Of a DNA stretch of 64,000 nucleotides, positions 8,466 to 18,328 are shown one piece after another. Source of the stretch: Cereibacter azotoformans (GTDB lineage: Bacteria > Pseudomonadota > Alphaproteobacteria > Rhodobacterales > Rhodobacteraceae). The stretch spans positions 1,488,001-1,552,000 of the forward strand of contig JAGFXX010000001.1 in the NCBI GenBank assembly GCA_017599285.1. The letters run 5' to 3'. A program made the translations under genes and the position numbers. A model generated the notes under the pieces. It saw only the letters and a list, made by a program, of their open reading frames with translations, did not search any database and was not told the origin of the DNA. Within the stretch, counting starts at the first letter, position 1; each line of letters starts with the position of its first letter.

Positions 8466-9520
8466 GCGGAAAAACCTTCCACTTGTGCGACGAGCGTCAT
8501 CAGATGCAGCGTCGCGGGATAGTAGGGCTGCCGCGCGTCAAACGGCGGGATGGCCGCCCCGGGCCGCCCGGACAGCGCACAGTCCGCCAGAGCGGGCACC
8601 GAGGCAAAACCCGGATCCGCCGACCTCTCAAGCAGGGCGCCGGTGTCGCGGTCGAAGACGACGGGGGTCCCGGTTCCGGGTTCCGCCTCGCGCTGCACCT
8701 CGATGAAGCGGCGAAGGGCGGGGTTCGCCGTAAGGCCGGACCAGAGCAGGAAGAGCGGCACGCGCATCGCATCATAGCCGCTGTGCGCCGACAGGCCCTT
8801 GGCCGGCAGATCCCCCGTGGACGTCACCAGCACCCAGTCCGGCGCGAGACCGAGCCCGCCAATCCAGAGGGCGCCATCCTGCGCGCAACGGGCCAGCCGC
8901 TCCTGTCCGCTGAAGGCGGCAAGCTCGGTCATGGCGCGCGGCATGTAGTAGGACGGGTTGAGCACCAACCCCTCCTCGGTCTCGAACCCTGTGGCGCCCG
9001 GCAGCAGCACCAGCCGCTCGGAGCCATCCGGGTGCGGACGGACACAGTGCAGCGCAATGGCGCGGGCGATCTCGGTTGCGCGTTTGGCAAGGTCGGCGTT
9101 GCCGAACCGCTGGGCGGCAAGCGCAAGACCCCAGCCGTAGAACAGGTCGCCGTCGGTGGCGTTGTTCTCGTCGGGCACCGCGAGCGTCACGCCCGGCAGC
9201 CAGCGCCAGCTCAGCAGATTGTCGTCACGGCGGGCGAGATTCGTCTCGGTCCAGTCCACGATGCGACGCAGCGCCGCCTCGTCGCCGAAGATGGCCGCCA
9301 GCGCCGCACCATACCCCTGCCCCTCGGAGTGGCTGGCATTCTGTTGCGGACCATCGACGATCCGGCCGGCCGGCAGCAGGAAGGCCGCCTTCCAGCTCTC
9401 CCAGGCGGTCTGAAGCGGATGATCGGACGGCAGCACACCGCCCTCCTGAGCCAGGAGCCGCCCCGCCGGAGAGGCAAGGGCCGTGGCGGCGGCAAGCCGG
9501 AGAAGGGTGCGACGTCTCAT
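8450..9520 (-). CDS. bcsZ: BcsZ, periplasmic endo-beta-1,4-glucanase (GH8)
   Basis: A 356-residue family 8 glycoside hydrolase that trims cellulose in the periplasm during synthesis. The N-terminus MRRRTLLRLAAATALAS looks like an export signal with an arginine-rich start. Family features include the region around SEGQGYGAALAA with the catalytic glutamate, NATDGDLFYGWGL, and a Tyr/Met-rich NPSYYMPRAM segment. The ATG overlaps the bcsB stop by four bases. Membership in a bcsA-bcsB operon settles the role. Confidence 0.93.
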   Translation of the reverse strand: MRRRTLLRLAAATALASPAGRLLAQEGGVLPSDHPLQTAWESWKAAFLLPAGRIVDGPQQNASHSEGQGYGAALAAIFGDEAALRRIVDWTETNLARRDDNLLSWRWLPGVTLAVPDENNATDGDLFYGWGLALAAQRFGNADLAKRATEIARAIALHCVRPHPDGSERLVLLPGATGFETEEGLVLNPSYYMPRAMTELAAFSGQERLARCAQDGALWIGGLGLAPDWVLVTSTGDLPAKGLSAHSGYDAMRVPLFLLWSGLTANPALRRFIEVQREAEPGTGTPVVFDRDTGALLERSADPGFASVPALADCALSGRPGAAIPPFDARQPYYPATLHLMTLVAQVEGFSACAPI

Positions 9521-11682
9521 GACCGGCTCCTCGCGCGGGTGCGCAACACGAAGGCCACCGCGATGGCGGCGCTGATCCAGGCGAGCCCCAGCATCCCCCC
9601 GAGCAGCAGCGGCGGGCGGGCCGAGGCCACGTTGCCCACGACGCTGCGCACATTCGAGAGGCTCACAGGTTCTTCCAGTTGTGGCATCAGCCCCGGAGCG
9701 GACCAGCTCGACCAGCTGCCATCCTCAGCCAGAAGCGACACCTGCCCCCGCGGCCCCACGGGCGAATGCACGGCCACGGCCAGCGCCGTGGCGACCTTCG
9801 CAGGCTCCGCGCCGGGCCCGAGCACCACCCAGAGATGGCCGGGCTCGGGCGACAGCAGCATGGCGATGCCCTTGCGCGCGGCAAACCACTCGGTCAGCTC
9901 TCCATCGCCCGGCCGCGCGAGGCGGCGCATCCCGTCGAGCGCCGGCTCGAGCGTCGCCAGCGTGAAGGCACGCGCCCGGTCAAGCCAGTTCGACTCGACC
10001 AACGCCGGCATCGTCCTCTCTCCCGGTGCGGCGCCCAACGGAGAGAGCGGATCCGCGCCCGCGTCGGCCGCCGGCACCTCTGGAAGATCCAGACGCATCG
10101 CGCTGGAGGGCAGCAGGGCCATGGCCAGAAGCCGCGGCGTGAGACCTTCCTCTGCCAGCGGCATCCGGCCCAGATCGTGGATCCCCGCCACCGTCATCCG
10201 CACCTGTCCGCCCCCTGCCGCATCGCGGAAGGCAGACATGAAGGGCAGCGCGCGTGCCAGCCCCTCGGGCGTGGCGGGTTGCACGGCCTCCGGCGAGACC
10301 TGCGCGAGATCCTGCGCCATGTCCGCCATCCGCATCCGGGGCGAGGGCGGCACCGTCAGGTCGGTCGTGTCCAGAACCGCAAGCAATTCTCCCTGCCCGG
10401 CCGGACAGGGCTCGTCCGGCGGGTTGCCCGGAATGATCGCCTCGAACGCGAGCCGGTTCGCGCCGGGCCGCAGCAGCCGGGCCGGAAACGGGATCTCGAG
10501 CCGCGGCTTCTGCGGAGCCGCCTCGCGGTCGAGCGGCAGCATCCGCACGGTCGTGCCATTGACCTTCACGAGAAGCAGCGCGCCCTCGGCCAGCCCCTCT
10601 GCAAAGCCGTAGTCAATGCCGATGCGCGCCTTCTGGCTGGCCAGCAGCAGCCAGTCATCGGGCAGGCGGAAGTCCAGCTTGCGGTAGAAATACCGCTCCT
10701 CGGTGACGATCGTGGGCACGCCGAGCGCCGCAAGCGTCGTGGTCTGCCCCGGCGGCACCTGCGGCAGCACCGGCGGCGGGAGGGCGGCGTCGTCCTGAAG
10801 CAGCTCTTCCACCAGCGCGAGCCGGGGCGCAGCACCGGCCTGATGCTCGATCACGAGCACGAGGGCGCCGTCGCCACCGCGCCGGATGGTGGCGCGATCC
10901 GTATCCGAACCAAGCAGCGTCACACGCGCAAACGACCTGCCCGCGCTGGTCGTCCAGGGCCTGGCCAGCGCGATCGGCAGCGCCTCGTCGGGCAGCGGCC
11001 GACCCAACACCTGCGCAAGCTCGCGCAGGATGTCTGCGTCCGGCGTTTCGGCGGCACGGATCTCGATCGGGCGGCCCGAGGCCGCCTGCGCGGTCAGGGC
11101 CCCGATGAAGGCGTTCGACCCGGTGCCCAGCGCGGGGCCGGCCATGGCAAGGCCGCTCTGGCTCAGGTCGATGTCGGTCCAGAGGTTGAACTCGGCGTCG
11201 GCGCCGCAGTAGATCCGGTGGCGGTGCTGGGCCTCGATCGTCACGAGATTGTCCCCGGCCCGGGCGGCCGTGCCCAGCGGCATCTCGACCGCACCGAGCG
11301 CGCCGAACTGGCGCGGCTCGAAACTGCCGATCTCGGCACCATTCAGGCGCACCACGATCCGAGAGGCCTCGGGCAGCACGTCGATGCTGCTGCGCTGCGC
11401 AAGCGTGAGGGTTCCGCCCAGCGCCTCTTGCGGCAGGAACAGGCGGAACTCGGCCTGCGCCTGCTGACCCTGGATCCGCAGAACCCGGCCGGGCTGCACC
11501 GTCTCGAGCACCGGGCGCAGAGGCAGGAGCCACGGTGCCACGGGCTCTGGCGTGGCGGCCGGGGCTGGCTGCGCCTGTTCCTCGGGCGTGAGCCCTTCGA
11601 TCACGATCATGGGCGCCTCCTGCGCCCGCGAAGCCTGCAGCGGCACCGCGAGGAGAAGGCAGGCCAGAAGCGGCGCTCGCAT
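9517..11682 (-). CDS. bcsB: BcsB, periplasmic cellulose synthase subunit
   Basis: A 721-residue periplasmic protein anchored by a C-terminal transmembrane helix (about the last 35 residues, LLGGMLGLAWISAAIAVAFVL) that packs against BcsA and guides the nascent glucan. A signal peptide (MRAPLLACLLLAVPLQASRA) is followed by alternating carbohydrate-binding and flavodoxin-like domains. I chose the ATG at 11682 because it overlaps the bcsA stop by one base (TGATG) and has a G-rich Shine-Dalgarno upstream; an in-frame ATG five codons earlier is possible. Confidence 0.95.
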   Translation of the reverse strand: MRAPLLACLLLAVPLQASRAQEAPMIVIEGLTPEEQAQPAPAATPEPVAPWLLPLRPVLETVQPGRVLRIQGQQAQAEFRLFLPQEALGGTLTLAQRSSIDVLPEASRIVVRLNGAEIGSFEPRQFGALGAVEMPLGTAARAGDNLVTIEAQHRHRIYCGADAEFNLWTDIDLSQSGLAMAGPALGTGSNAFIGALTAQAASGRPIEIRAAETPDADILRELAQVLGRPLPDEALPIALARPWTTSAGRSFARVTLLGSDTDRATIRRGGDGALVLVIEHQAGAAPRLALVEELLQDDAALPPPVLPQVPPGQTTTLAALGVPTIVTEERYFYRKLDFRLPDDWLLLASQKARIGIDYGFAEGLAEGALLLVKVNGTTVRMLPLDREAAPQKPRLEIPFPARLLRPGANRLAFEAIIPGNPPDEPCPAGQGELLAVLDTTDLTVPPSPRMRMADMAQDLAQVSPEAVQPATPEGLARALPFMSAFRDAAGGGQVRMTVAGIHDLGRMPLAEEGLTPRLLAMALLPSSAMRLDLPEVPAADAGADPLSPLGAAPGERTMPALVESNWLDRARAFTLATLEPALDGMRRLARPGDGELTEWFAARKGIAMLLSPEPGHLWVVLGPGAEPAKVATALAVAVHSPVGPRGQVSLLAEDGSWSSWSAPGLMPQLEEPVSLSNVRSVVGNVASARPPLLLGGMLGLAWISAAIAVAFVLRTRARSRS

Positions 11683-14048
11683 CAGTTTGCCCCCCATGCG
11701 ACGGTGCCGGGCCGGGGCGCCACCTGCGATGTCGGGTCGAGCAGATCATCCTGCCAGTCCGCCTCGGTGGCGAAGTCGGTGCCGAAGGCCAGAAGATGCG
11801 CCTGACGCTCCACCGGCTCTTCCCGGCGCCGTTTCCGCCTTGCCGGCTCGGCCAGGAAGTCGCCCGCCGTGCTGGGCAGGCTGGCAACAGCCTTCCACAG
11901 GATGCGGCCGAGGCCGCGCAGGAGACCCATCGGCTGCGAGGTCGCCTCGCGCATCGTGCGCCAGTGGGCGCTTTCGCCGAAGATCAGGTAGGCCACCGTC
12001 TCGCGGACCGCGATCGGCTGATCGGCCTCGAACACCATGCCGATCATAACCGTCCCTCCGTCCCGCCGCGCCGATCGGATCCGGCCCCGCACCATGCGCT
12101 CGAGTTGCGGTGCATCGGGGAACTTCGGCTGGAACTGGATCATGCCACCCGGCTCGATCGCAGGCCGCGGATCGCCCGACCCCGGCAGACGCAGCAGCAG
12201 CCGGACGCCCCGCGTCGAGGCATCCAGAACCGTGGCCGCAAGCGGCCGGTTGCCGAAGGCGGGCAACTGGGCTTCGGCCGGCACCTCCATATGGACACGC
12301 GGCGCGGTGCGCCGTTGCTGCTTTTCGGCCACGGCGCGCAGGGCGAAGCCCACAAGCACGAAGTTGAACAGGGCCCAGCCGCCCACGACGAGAAGCACGG
12401 ACCGGTCGCCGGGGAAGGCGACCCAACGCACGAGGCTTGCCGCCACCCCCGCCGCGCAGAGCAGGAAGGTCAGCAGCAGGGGCCGGTAGATCGGCGAGAT
12501 GTAGTTCTCGCTCAGCGTCTCGTCCTTGGCGGTCACGGCGAAGCGGGCCCCGCGCGGGCGCAGCAGCGTGCCGATCACGGCGCGGGAGAGATAGGGCGCC
12601 TGCGCCACCTCATAGACCTCCGAGACGAGCGGCCATCTCTGCCGCGAGAAGAGCGCATTCTGCACGAGAAAGCTTACCGCAAGGTAACCAGGCATGTAGG
12701 CCAGCACCTCCTCGAAGGTGGCCACGAACACCTGCACGCCGAAGAAGAGATAAATGAGCGGCGCGATCAGGAAGGTCATGCGCACCAGCGGGAAGAACCA
12801 GAAGCTCATAGAGTTGAGGTAGCACAGGCGCTGCGCGATCCCGAGCCCGGGCCGGAAGAGCGGGTTCTTGAGCCGGAGCATCTGCATCATCCCGGTGGCC
12901 CAGCGGCCCCGCTGCTGGATGAAGGAGGCGAAGGTTTCCGGCTGCAGCCCCGCGATCATCGCCCGGTCGATATAGAGGCTCTTCCAGCCGCGCGCGTGGA
13001 TCTCGAGCGCGGTTTCGGCATCCTCCGTGATGGTCTCGCCGGCAAAGCCCCCCACGTCGTCCAGCGCACGGCGCCGCAGGACCGCGGCCGAGCCGCAGAA
13101 GAAGGCCCCGCCCCACCGGTCGAGCCCGCGGTGGATCTTGGCGTAGAACATCTCGTTCTCGGGCGGGCAATCGTCGCCGAGCGCGAGGTTGCGCTGGATC
13201 GGATCGGGATTGATGAAGAAGTGCGGCGTCTGGACGAGGAACAGCTTCGGATCCTCGACGAAATAGCCCACCGTGCGAGCAAGAAAGTCGCGGCTGGGCA
13301 CATGGTCGGCGTCGAAGACCACGACAAGGTCGCCCTTCAGCCGCTCGAGCGCGGCCGACATGTTGCCGGCCTTGGCATGTTCGTTGCGCTCGCGCGTGGA
13401 ATAGACCACCCCCAGTTCCCGGCAGAGCTGCTGGAGTTCCCGCCGCCGCTCCTGCGCCTGCCGGGCGATCTCGGGATCGGGCGAAAGGCAGCGCTGGTCC
13501 GTTCCGCCGTCGTCGCAGAGCACCACCGTGCGCAGCCGCGACGGGTAGATCATGTTCTTGGCCGCGGAGAGCGTCACGCTCAGCATGTCGGCCGGCTCGT
13601 TGTAGGAGGGCACGAGGATGTCCACCGTCGGCAGATCCTCGGGCTGCACCTGGGGCGGAAAGGGGCGGTCGGTCGGATCGGCGCTGAGAAAGCCGTTCAG
13701 GAAGAAGATGCCGATCGAGAAGGTCTCGACCGCGAAGAGGAGCATCGCGAAGACGAAGGACGGGTCGAGCGCGGGCGGTGGCAGGGTCTCGAACAGGCGC
13801 CAGAACCAGTAGCGCATCACCAGCATCGAGGCGGCCGACAGCAGCAGGAACCGCGGCACCATATGGCTGGCAAAGGGCTTGAGGACGGCCACGAGGAGCA
13901 CCGCCGACAGCGCGATGAGGCCCTGCGCCGAGGGAGCCACGGGCGCCGCGGCCAGCAGCGCGAAGGGCACAAGCAGCGCCGCCCACATGAGGAACAGGAA
14001 CAGCGGCAGGACACGGCTTCGGGCGCGGGCCGCGGTTCGGTCGGTCAT
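11682..14048 (-). CDS. bcsA: BcsA, c-di-GMP-activated cellulose synthase catalytic subunit
   Basis: A processive family 2 glycosyltransferase of 788 residues that polymerises UDP-glucose and translocates the glucan through its own membrane channel. Transmembrane helices flank a cytoplasmic GT domain with Asp179/Asp180, DAD at 246-248, TED at 341-343 and Gln379-x-x-Arg-Trp383. The C-terminal third has a PilZ domain with an arginine-rich switch (QQRRTAPR) and DASTRGV for c-di-GMP. These positions equal those I recall for the structurally solved R. sphaeroides enzyme, which supports the ATG at 14048 over the upstream GTG that overlaps bcsN. Confidence 0.97.
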   Translation of the reverse strand: MTDRTAARARSRVLPLFLFLMWAALLVPFALLAAAPVAPSAQGLIALSAVLLVAVLKPFASHMVPRFLLLSAASMLVMRYWFWRLFETLPPPALDPSFVFAMLLFAVETFSIGIFFLNGFLSADPTDRPFPPQVQPEDLPTVDILVPSYNEPADMLSVTLSAAKNMIYPSRLRTVVLCDDGGTDQRCLSPDPEIARQAQERRRELQQLCRELGVVYSTRERNEHAKAGNMSAALERLKGDLVVVFDADHVPSRDFLARTVGYFVEDPKLFLVQTPHFFINPDPIQRNLALGDDCPPENEMFYAKIHRGLDRWGGAFFCGSAAVLRRRALDDVGGFAGETITEDAETALEIHARGWKSLYIDRAMIAGLQPETFASFIQQRGRWATGMMQMLRLKNPLFRPGLGIAQRLCYLNSMSFWFFPLVRMTFLIAPLIYLFFGVQVFVATFEEVLAYMPGYLAVSFLVQNALFSRQRWPLVSEVYEVAQAPYLSRAVIGTLLRPRGARFAVTAKDETLSENYISPIYRPLLLTFLLCAAGVAASLVRWVAFPGDRSVLLVVGGWALFNFVLVGFALRAVAEKQQRRTAPRVHMEVPAEAQLPAFGNRPLAATVLDASTRGVRLLLRLPGSGDPRPAIEPGGMIQFQPKFPDAPQLERMVRGRIRSARRDGGTVMIGMVFEADQPIAVRETVAYLIFGESAHWRTMREATSQPMGLLRGLGRILWKAVASLPSTAGDFLAEPARRKRRREEPVERQAHLLAFGTDFATEADWQDDLLDPTSQVAPRPGTVAWGAN

Positions 14049-14080
14049 GGGCGGGTCTCCGGCAGGGTCAAGGCGGTGGC

Positions 14081-14761
14081 TCACTGGGTGGGGGCGGCAA
14101 GAGGCGAGAGGTTGCGGCGGCTGCCGGTGGCCGTTGCGGCCTCGGGCACGGGCGACGCGAAGCCGAGGCTTGCGGCGTCGATCGGTCGCAGCGCCTCGTC
14201 GGGTCCGCCGCGGGCGCAGTTGCGCATCATCACGTCCAGCGCCTCGGTCTGCGGGGGCAGCGGCCGCGCGGTGGGCGGCATCCGCCGCATCGCCAGCACG
14301 CAGACCGTATCCACACCCATCCGCCGCTCCGCATAGACGACGGAGCCGAGCGCGTCCTCGCGCGTGTTGAGCGCGCTTTCGCTGGCCCGGCCGAAGGGCG
14401 CGGGCAGCCGGCCCTCGGCATCGGCGAAGGAGGCAAGCTGCAGCCGCGGCAGCACCGGGCCCGCGGCGACTCGGGCGCGCAGAAGCATCATGTTGTCGCC
14501 CTCGAGCGTCGTGGCGTTGGGCAACGCGATGCGCTGCTCCACATCGCCCCCGAGATCACGCTCCTGCACCAGAAGTGCGCCGGGCACCGCGACCCAGCGG
14601 CGGCTGTCCGGCACGCTGAGGAACTGCGCCGTCTCCTCGCGGATGGAGAGGGCCGGCCGCCCGGGGATCGACGTTTCCTGACAGCCGGCGATCGCCAGAA
14701 GAGCCGCCCCGAGCAGAAATGCGGGCCTCAGCGAGGCGCGAAAAGTGCAAGCCTGTGTCAT
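14081..14761 (-). CDS. bcsN: BcsN-like cellulose biosynthesis lipoprotein
   Basis: A 226-residue lipoprotein, first gene of the bcs operon. The signal peptide ends in the lipobox AIAGC, which predicts lipidation at about Cys27. The body has no catalytic motif I recognise but matches the BcsN type that accompanies alphaproteobacterial bcsAB. A GGAG-AAGG ribosome site lies just before the ATG at 14761; an in-frame start 18 codons upstream would spoil the signal peptide. The gene ends 32 bases before bcsA. The BcsN name rests on position and general character, so it is less certain than its neighbours. Confidence 0.7.
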   Translation of the reverse strand: MTQACTFRASLRPAFLLGAALLAIAGCQETSIPGRPALSIREETAQFLSVPDSRRWVAVPGALLVQERDLGGDVEQRIALPNATTLEGDNMMLLRARVAAGPVLPRLQLASFADAEGRLPAPFGRASESALNTREDALGSVVYAERRMGVDTVCVLAMRRMPPTARPLPPQTEALDVMMRNCARGGPDEALRPIDAASLGFASPVPEAATATGSRRNLSPLAAPTQ

Positions 14762-15151
14762 CCTTGCTCCGTCACAGCAGATCCGATCGCGACCTTCCCC
14801 GACGGGAGGACTCAAGCGATCTGCATCGCATTCCTCGTCCTTTGTCGCTACTTTTTATCAAAACGAGCCCACCGGAATTCCCTGACTGTTGTAGCACTGC
14901 ATCCTTAAGGAGGTGTAACGCCAGAAATACAGGCCTCCGGCGCGCATGACCCATTCGAAATGGAGAATGGTGGTGACTTCCTTGCCAAGCCGGCGCAATA
15001 TGTTGAGGACCTTGAAGACCTTCTCGATCTGATCTGACCGGCCCTCGCCAGAGGGGCTCTCCCCTAACGGTTTGACAGTGCCTTCGGCTGTGCTCTAGGT
15101 TGAAACCACGGTCGGGTCCCTCCCCGCCTGAACAGAAGACGAAGCCGATCG
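14762..15151. other. Divergent intergenic region between bcsN and the GGDEF-EAL gene
   Basis: No gene is visible in these 390 bases. A TTGACA at 15072-15077 followed after 18 bases by TAGGTT is a weak promoter candidate for the rightward gene. A strong AAGGAGGT sequence near 14907 has no start codon at a useful distance. The region must carry the promoter of the cellulose operon, but I cannot place it. Confidence 0.4.
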
Positions 15152-17506
15152 ATGACGGGCAAGGGACAGGGTGGATCATGGGTGCCGACGGTCGTTTCCT
15201 CGACCGGGAACGGCAAGTTTCATGCCAGCCCCGCGGCATTGGACCTCATCGACCTGATGGGCCGGCTGCTGCGGTCGGACGATCCGGCCGGGATCCAGGA
15301 GGCGCTGGCGCATGTGGCCCTGAGCTGCGGTGCGGATGTGGCGCAGTTCTGCCGTGCCGTTCCGGGCGGCGATCTGGAGACATGCCACCACTGGGCGCGC
15401 GATCCTTCCGCGGACGCACCCCGAACAGGTCTGGCCCTGCCCGTCGGAGAGACGCCCCTGGTGCTTCGCGACCGCGCCGATGCGGGGGATGCGGCGCTGC
15501 GCGCGCAGCTCGAAGCGGCGGGCCTGCGGTCGGTCGTGGCGATACCGGCGCTGCGGCAGGAGGCGCTTGCGGGCAACCTCCTGCTGGGCTGGCGATCCCA
15601 GGGGCCCGGTCTGCCGCCCGAGGATCTCGCCGTTCTGCGGTCGCTGGTCGAGGCGATGCTGGCCGCGGCCGAACGGCGTGACCACGAGGGACGTCACGCC
15701 CTGTCCCTGCAGGCGCTTCAGGACGACCGTATGTTGCTCGAGGCGATCCTGCGCACCAGCAACTCGGCCATCATCGCCTTCGACGGCGAAGCCCGGATCG
15801 TCTTTGCCAACGAGGAAGCCGCGGGCCTGCTGGGGACAGAGCCCAAGGCGCTGCGGGGATGCACACTGGAAGGCATCGGCTGCCGGCTGCTGTCGCGCGA
15901 CGGCGAACCGCTTGCGCCCGAGGCGATGCCGGTCCGGCAGGCGATGGCGGAAGGTCATGCTCTGCGCGGGCTCCATCATGTGCTGATCGGCGCCGACGGG
16001 CGCCAGCGTATCCTGTCGGTCAATGCCGCGCCGGTCGCGGGCGGCGATGGCGGCGGCGGAGTGCGCGTCGTGGCGACGGTGGATGATGTCACCGGCCAGG
16101 TGTCGGCCGACAGCGCGCTACGGACCGCGCTGGCCGAGGCGCATCAGCTCGCCTTCTTCGATCCGCTGACCGGGCTCTACAACCGCCGCGGCGTGGTCGA
16201 GGTGCTGCGCGACTGCCTGCAGATCTGCGCGCGGGAAAACTCCTCACTGGCCCTGCTCTACATCGACATCGACGGGATGCGGCAGGTGAACGGCACCCGC
16301 GGGCACTGGCTGGGCGACCGGGTGCTTCAGGCTCTGGCCGCGCGGCTCGAGGATCTGCGGCACGACGGCTGCGATCTGGGGCGGATCTCGGCCGACGAGT
16401 TCGTGCTCACCTGCAGCGAGAGCCACCCCGATCCCGCCAGCGCCGTGGCCGCCGCCGAGGTCTCGGCCGAGCGTGTGCTCACCGAGTTGCGCAAGCCGCT
16501 TGTGGTCGATGGGCTCACCATCGAGATCACCGTCTCGATCGGCCTCGCCGCCATCACGGCCGAGGACACGGTCGAGGGCCTGCTGAAGGGCGTCGATCTG
16601 GCGGTCATGGCCGCCAAGGCCGCCGGTGGCGACCGCGCCTGCGCCTACCGCCCCGACATGGAGCAGGACATGGTCGGGCGCGTCGCGCTCGCGCAGGAAT
16701 TGCGCGAGGCGATCCGGCGCGACGAGTTCCGCATCTTCTTCGAGCCGATGGTCCGGCTGGGCGACGGCGGCCTCGAGGTGGTCGGGCAGGAGGCGCTGAT
16801 CCGCTGGCAGCATCCGGTGCGCGGCCTGCTGTCGCCCGTGGCCTTCATCCCCTTCGCCGAGGAAACCGGGTTCATCCGCGACATCGACCGCTGGGTCCTG
16901 CGCGCCGCGGCGCTGGAGCTGGCCCGCTGGGCCGACGATCCCGAGCGGCGCCACCTGCGGCTGTCGATCAACATCAGCTCGGCCCAGTTCCTCTCGGACG
17001 AGTTCGGGCAGATGGTGCGCGAGGTTCTGGCCGAGACCGGGGTCGATCCGACCCGCGTCGAGCTTGAGGTGACCGAGGGCACGCTGCTGTCGAACCTCGG
17101 CCTCGCACGGGCCACCATGATGGATCTGCGGTCCCTGGGCCTGTCGATCGCGCTCGATGACTTCGGCACCGGCTTCTCCTCGCTCAGCTATCTGCGGGAC
17201 CTGCCGGTGGACGTGCTCAAGATCGACCGGAGCTTCCTCGGCGGGCTGTCGGAGTCGAAGGCGAACCGGACGATTCTCGAAGGGATCATCGGCCTCGCCT
17301 CGGGCCTGGGCGTGGCGCTGGTGGCCGAAGGTGTCGAAACGACCGCGCAGTTTGCCTGGCTGCGGGCCAAGGGGTGCCGGACCTTCCAGGGCTATCTCTT
17401 CGGGCGCCCGACGGACGCGCCGCAGCTGACCCTCCCCCCCGAGGTCGAGGCTCTGGCGGCGCCCGCGTCGGTCGAACGTGCGGCGCTGGGGCACGGTCAG
17501 GGCTGA
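15152..17506 (+). CDS. GAF/PAS-GGDEF-EAL protein, probable c-di-GMP phosphodiesterase
   Basis: A soluble 784-residue protein: GAF-like domain (about 30-185), PAS domain (about 195-315), GGDEF (about 335-500) and EAL (about 520-765). The cyclase signature is degenerate, Ser413-Ala-Asp-Glu-Phe417, and no RxxD inhibition site is evident. The EAL side looks active: Glu547-Ala-Leu, NISSAQ, ELEVTEG, LDDFGTGFSS, LKIDRSFL, EGVET and a late QGYLFGRP. It probably degrades c-di-GMP, with the GGDEF domain perhaps binding GTP. It is divergent from the cellulose operon, whose synthase is c-di-GMP controlled. Confidence 0.9.
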   Translation: MTGKGQGGSWVPTVVSSTGNGKFHASPAALDLIDLMGRLLRSDDPAGIQEALAHVALSCGADVAQFCRAVPGGDLETCHHWARDPSADAPRTGLALPVGETPLVLRDRADAGDAALRAQLEAAGLRSVVAIPALRQEALAGNLLLGWRSQGPGLPPEDLAVLRSLVEAMLAAAERRDHEGRHALSLQALQDDRMLLEAILRTSNSAIIAFDGEARIVFANEEAAGLLGTEPKALRGCTLEGIGCRLLSRDGEPLAPEAMPVRQAMAEGHALRGLHHVLIGADGRQRILSVNAAPVAGGDGGGGVRVVATVDDVTGQVSADSALRTALAEAHQLAFFDPLTGLYNRRGVVEVLRDCLQICARENSSLALLYIDIDGMRQVNGTRGHWLGDRVLQALAARLEDLRHDGCDLGRISADEFVLTCSESHPDPASAVAAAEVSAERVLTELRKPLVVDGLTIEITVSIGLAAITAEDTVEGLLKGVDLAVMAAKAAGGDRACAYRPDMEQDMVGRVALAQELREAIRRDEFRIFFEPMVRLGDGGLEVVGQEALIRWQHPVRGLLSPVAFIPFAEETGFIRDIDRWVLRAAALELARWADDPERRHLRLSINISSAQFLSDEFGQMVREVLAETGVDPTRVELEVTEGTLLSNLGLARATMMDLRSLGLSIALDDFGTGFSSLSYLRDLPVDVLKIDRSFLGGLSESKANRTILEGIIGLASGLGVALVAEGVETTAQFAWLRAKGCRTFQGYLFGRPTDAPQLTLPPEVEALAAPASVERAALGHGQG

Positions 17507-17515
17507 AGACGGCAC

Positions 17516-18328
17516 TCAGGCGGAATCGGTCGTCTCCATCCGCCACTGGCCGCCGCCGCCGCGGAAGGTGCGGGTCTCGGTCGGCCGGAAGCCCGACCCA
17601 TCCTCGAGCGCGGTGTGGCGCTGCACATGGATGCGGTCCGCCGAGACCTCGAGAAGGTTGAAGTCGTTCGGCTCGCCCCGCACACGGGTCGAAAGGCCCG
17701 TGCCCGCATGAACCTGCAGGACGACGCCCCGCCCATCCACTTCAGCGAAGGGCCCGACGCGCCAGGTGTGCAGGTGCCCCGACAGGATCACGTCGGCGCC
17801 ACATTCGGCCAGTTCGCCGATCGCTCGCCCCGCGCCGCGCATCAGCTCCTTCGTGTCCTCGGGCGTATGTTCCATCGGATGATGCACCACCACCACCCGC
17901 ACCCGGCTTTCCTCGTTGGCAAAGATGCGGCGGATTCGCGCCAGCGAGCGCGAGCGGAACCAGCCCTGCTGCCAGGCCAGCGGATTGACCGTGTTGGCCC
18001 CCGCCACGATCATCTCGTCATCCTCCCAGCAAGGTTCGAGATCGCGGCCGAACCAGCGGCGATACCGCTTCCAGGGCTTGACGAGACGGACATAGAGATT
18101 GTGGAGCGGCACGTCATGGTTGCCCGGCACCACCAGCACCGGCGGCTTCAGACGCTCGACAAAGGCCGCCGCCGCCCGGAACTGCGCCTCTGTCGCCCGC
18201 TGCGTCAGGTCGCCCGAGATCGCCACCAGATCGGGGGCGAGCCCGTTGACCGTCTCGATCAGCGGGCGCAGAAGCTCGGGCCGGTCGCGGCCGAAATGCA
18301 GATCGGACAGGTGGAGCAATCGCTTCAT
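17516..18328 (-). CDS. Calcineurin-like metallophosphoesterase
   Basis: A 270-residue phosphoesterase with the dimetal motifs in order: DLHFG near residue 9, GDL near 39, GNHD near 71, HHPM near 148 and GHLHTW near 185. This is the class III cyclic-nucleotide phosphodiesterase-like layout, but the substrate cannot be told from sequence. The ATG at 18328 overlaps the stop of the lipid-kinase gene by four bases, so the two proteins are translationally coupled and probably act together. Confidence 0.85.
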   Translation of the reverse strand: MKRLLHLSDLHFGRDRPELLRPLIETVNGLAPDLVAISGDLTQRATEAQFRAAAAFVERLKPPVLVVPGNHDVPLHNLYVRLVKPWKRYRRWFGRDLEPCWEDDEMIVAGANTVNPLAWQQGWFRSRSLARIRRIFANEESRVRVVVVHHPMEHTPEDTKELMRGAGRAIGELAECGADVILSGHLHTWRVGPFAEVDGRGVVLQVHAGTGLSTRVRGEPNDFNLLEVSADRIHVQRHTALEDGSGFRPTETRTFRGGGGQWRMETTDSA

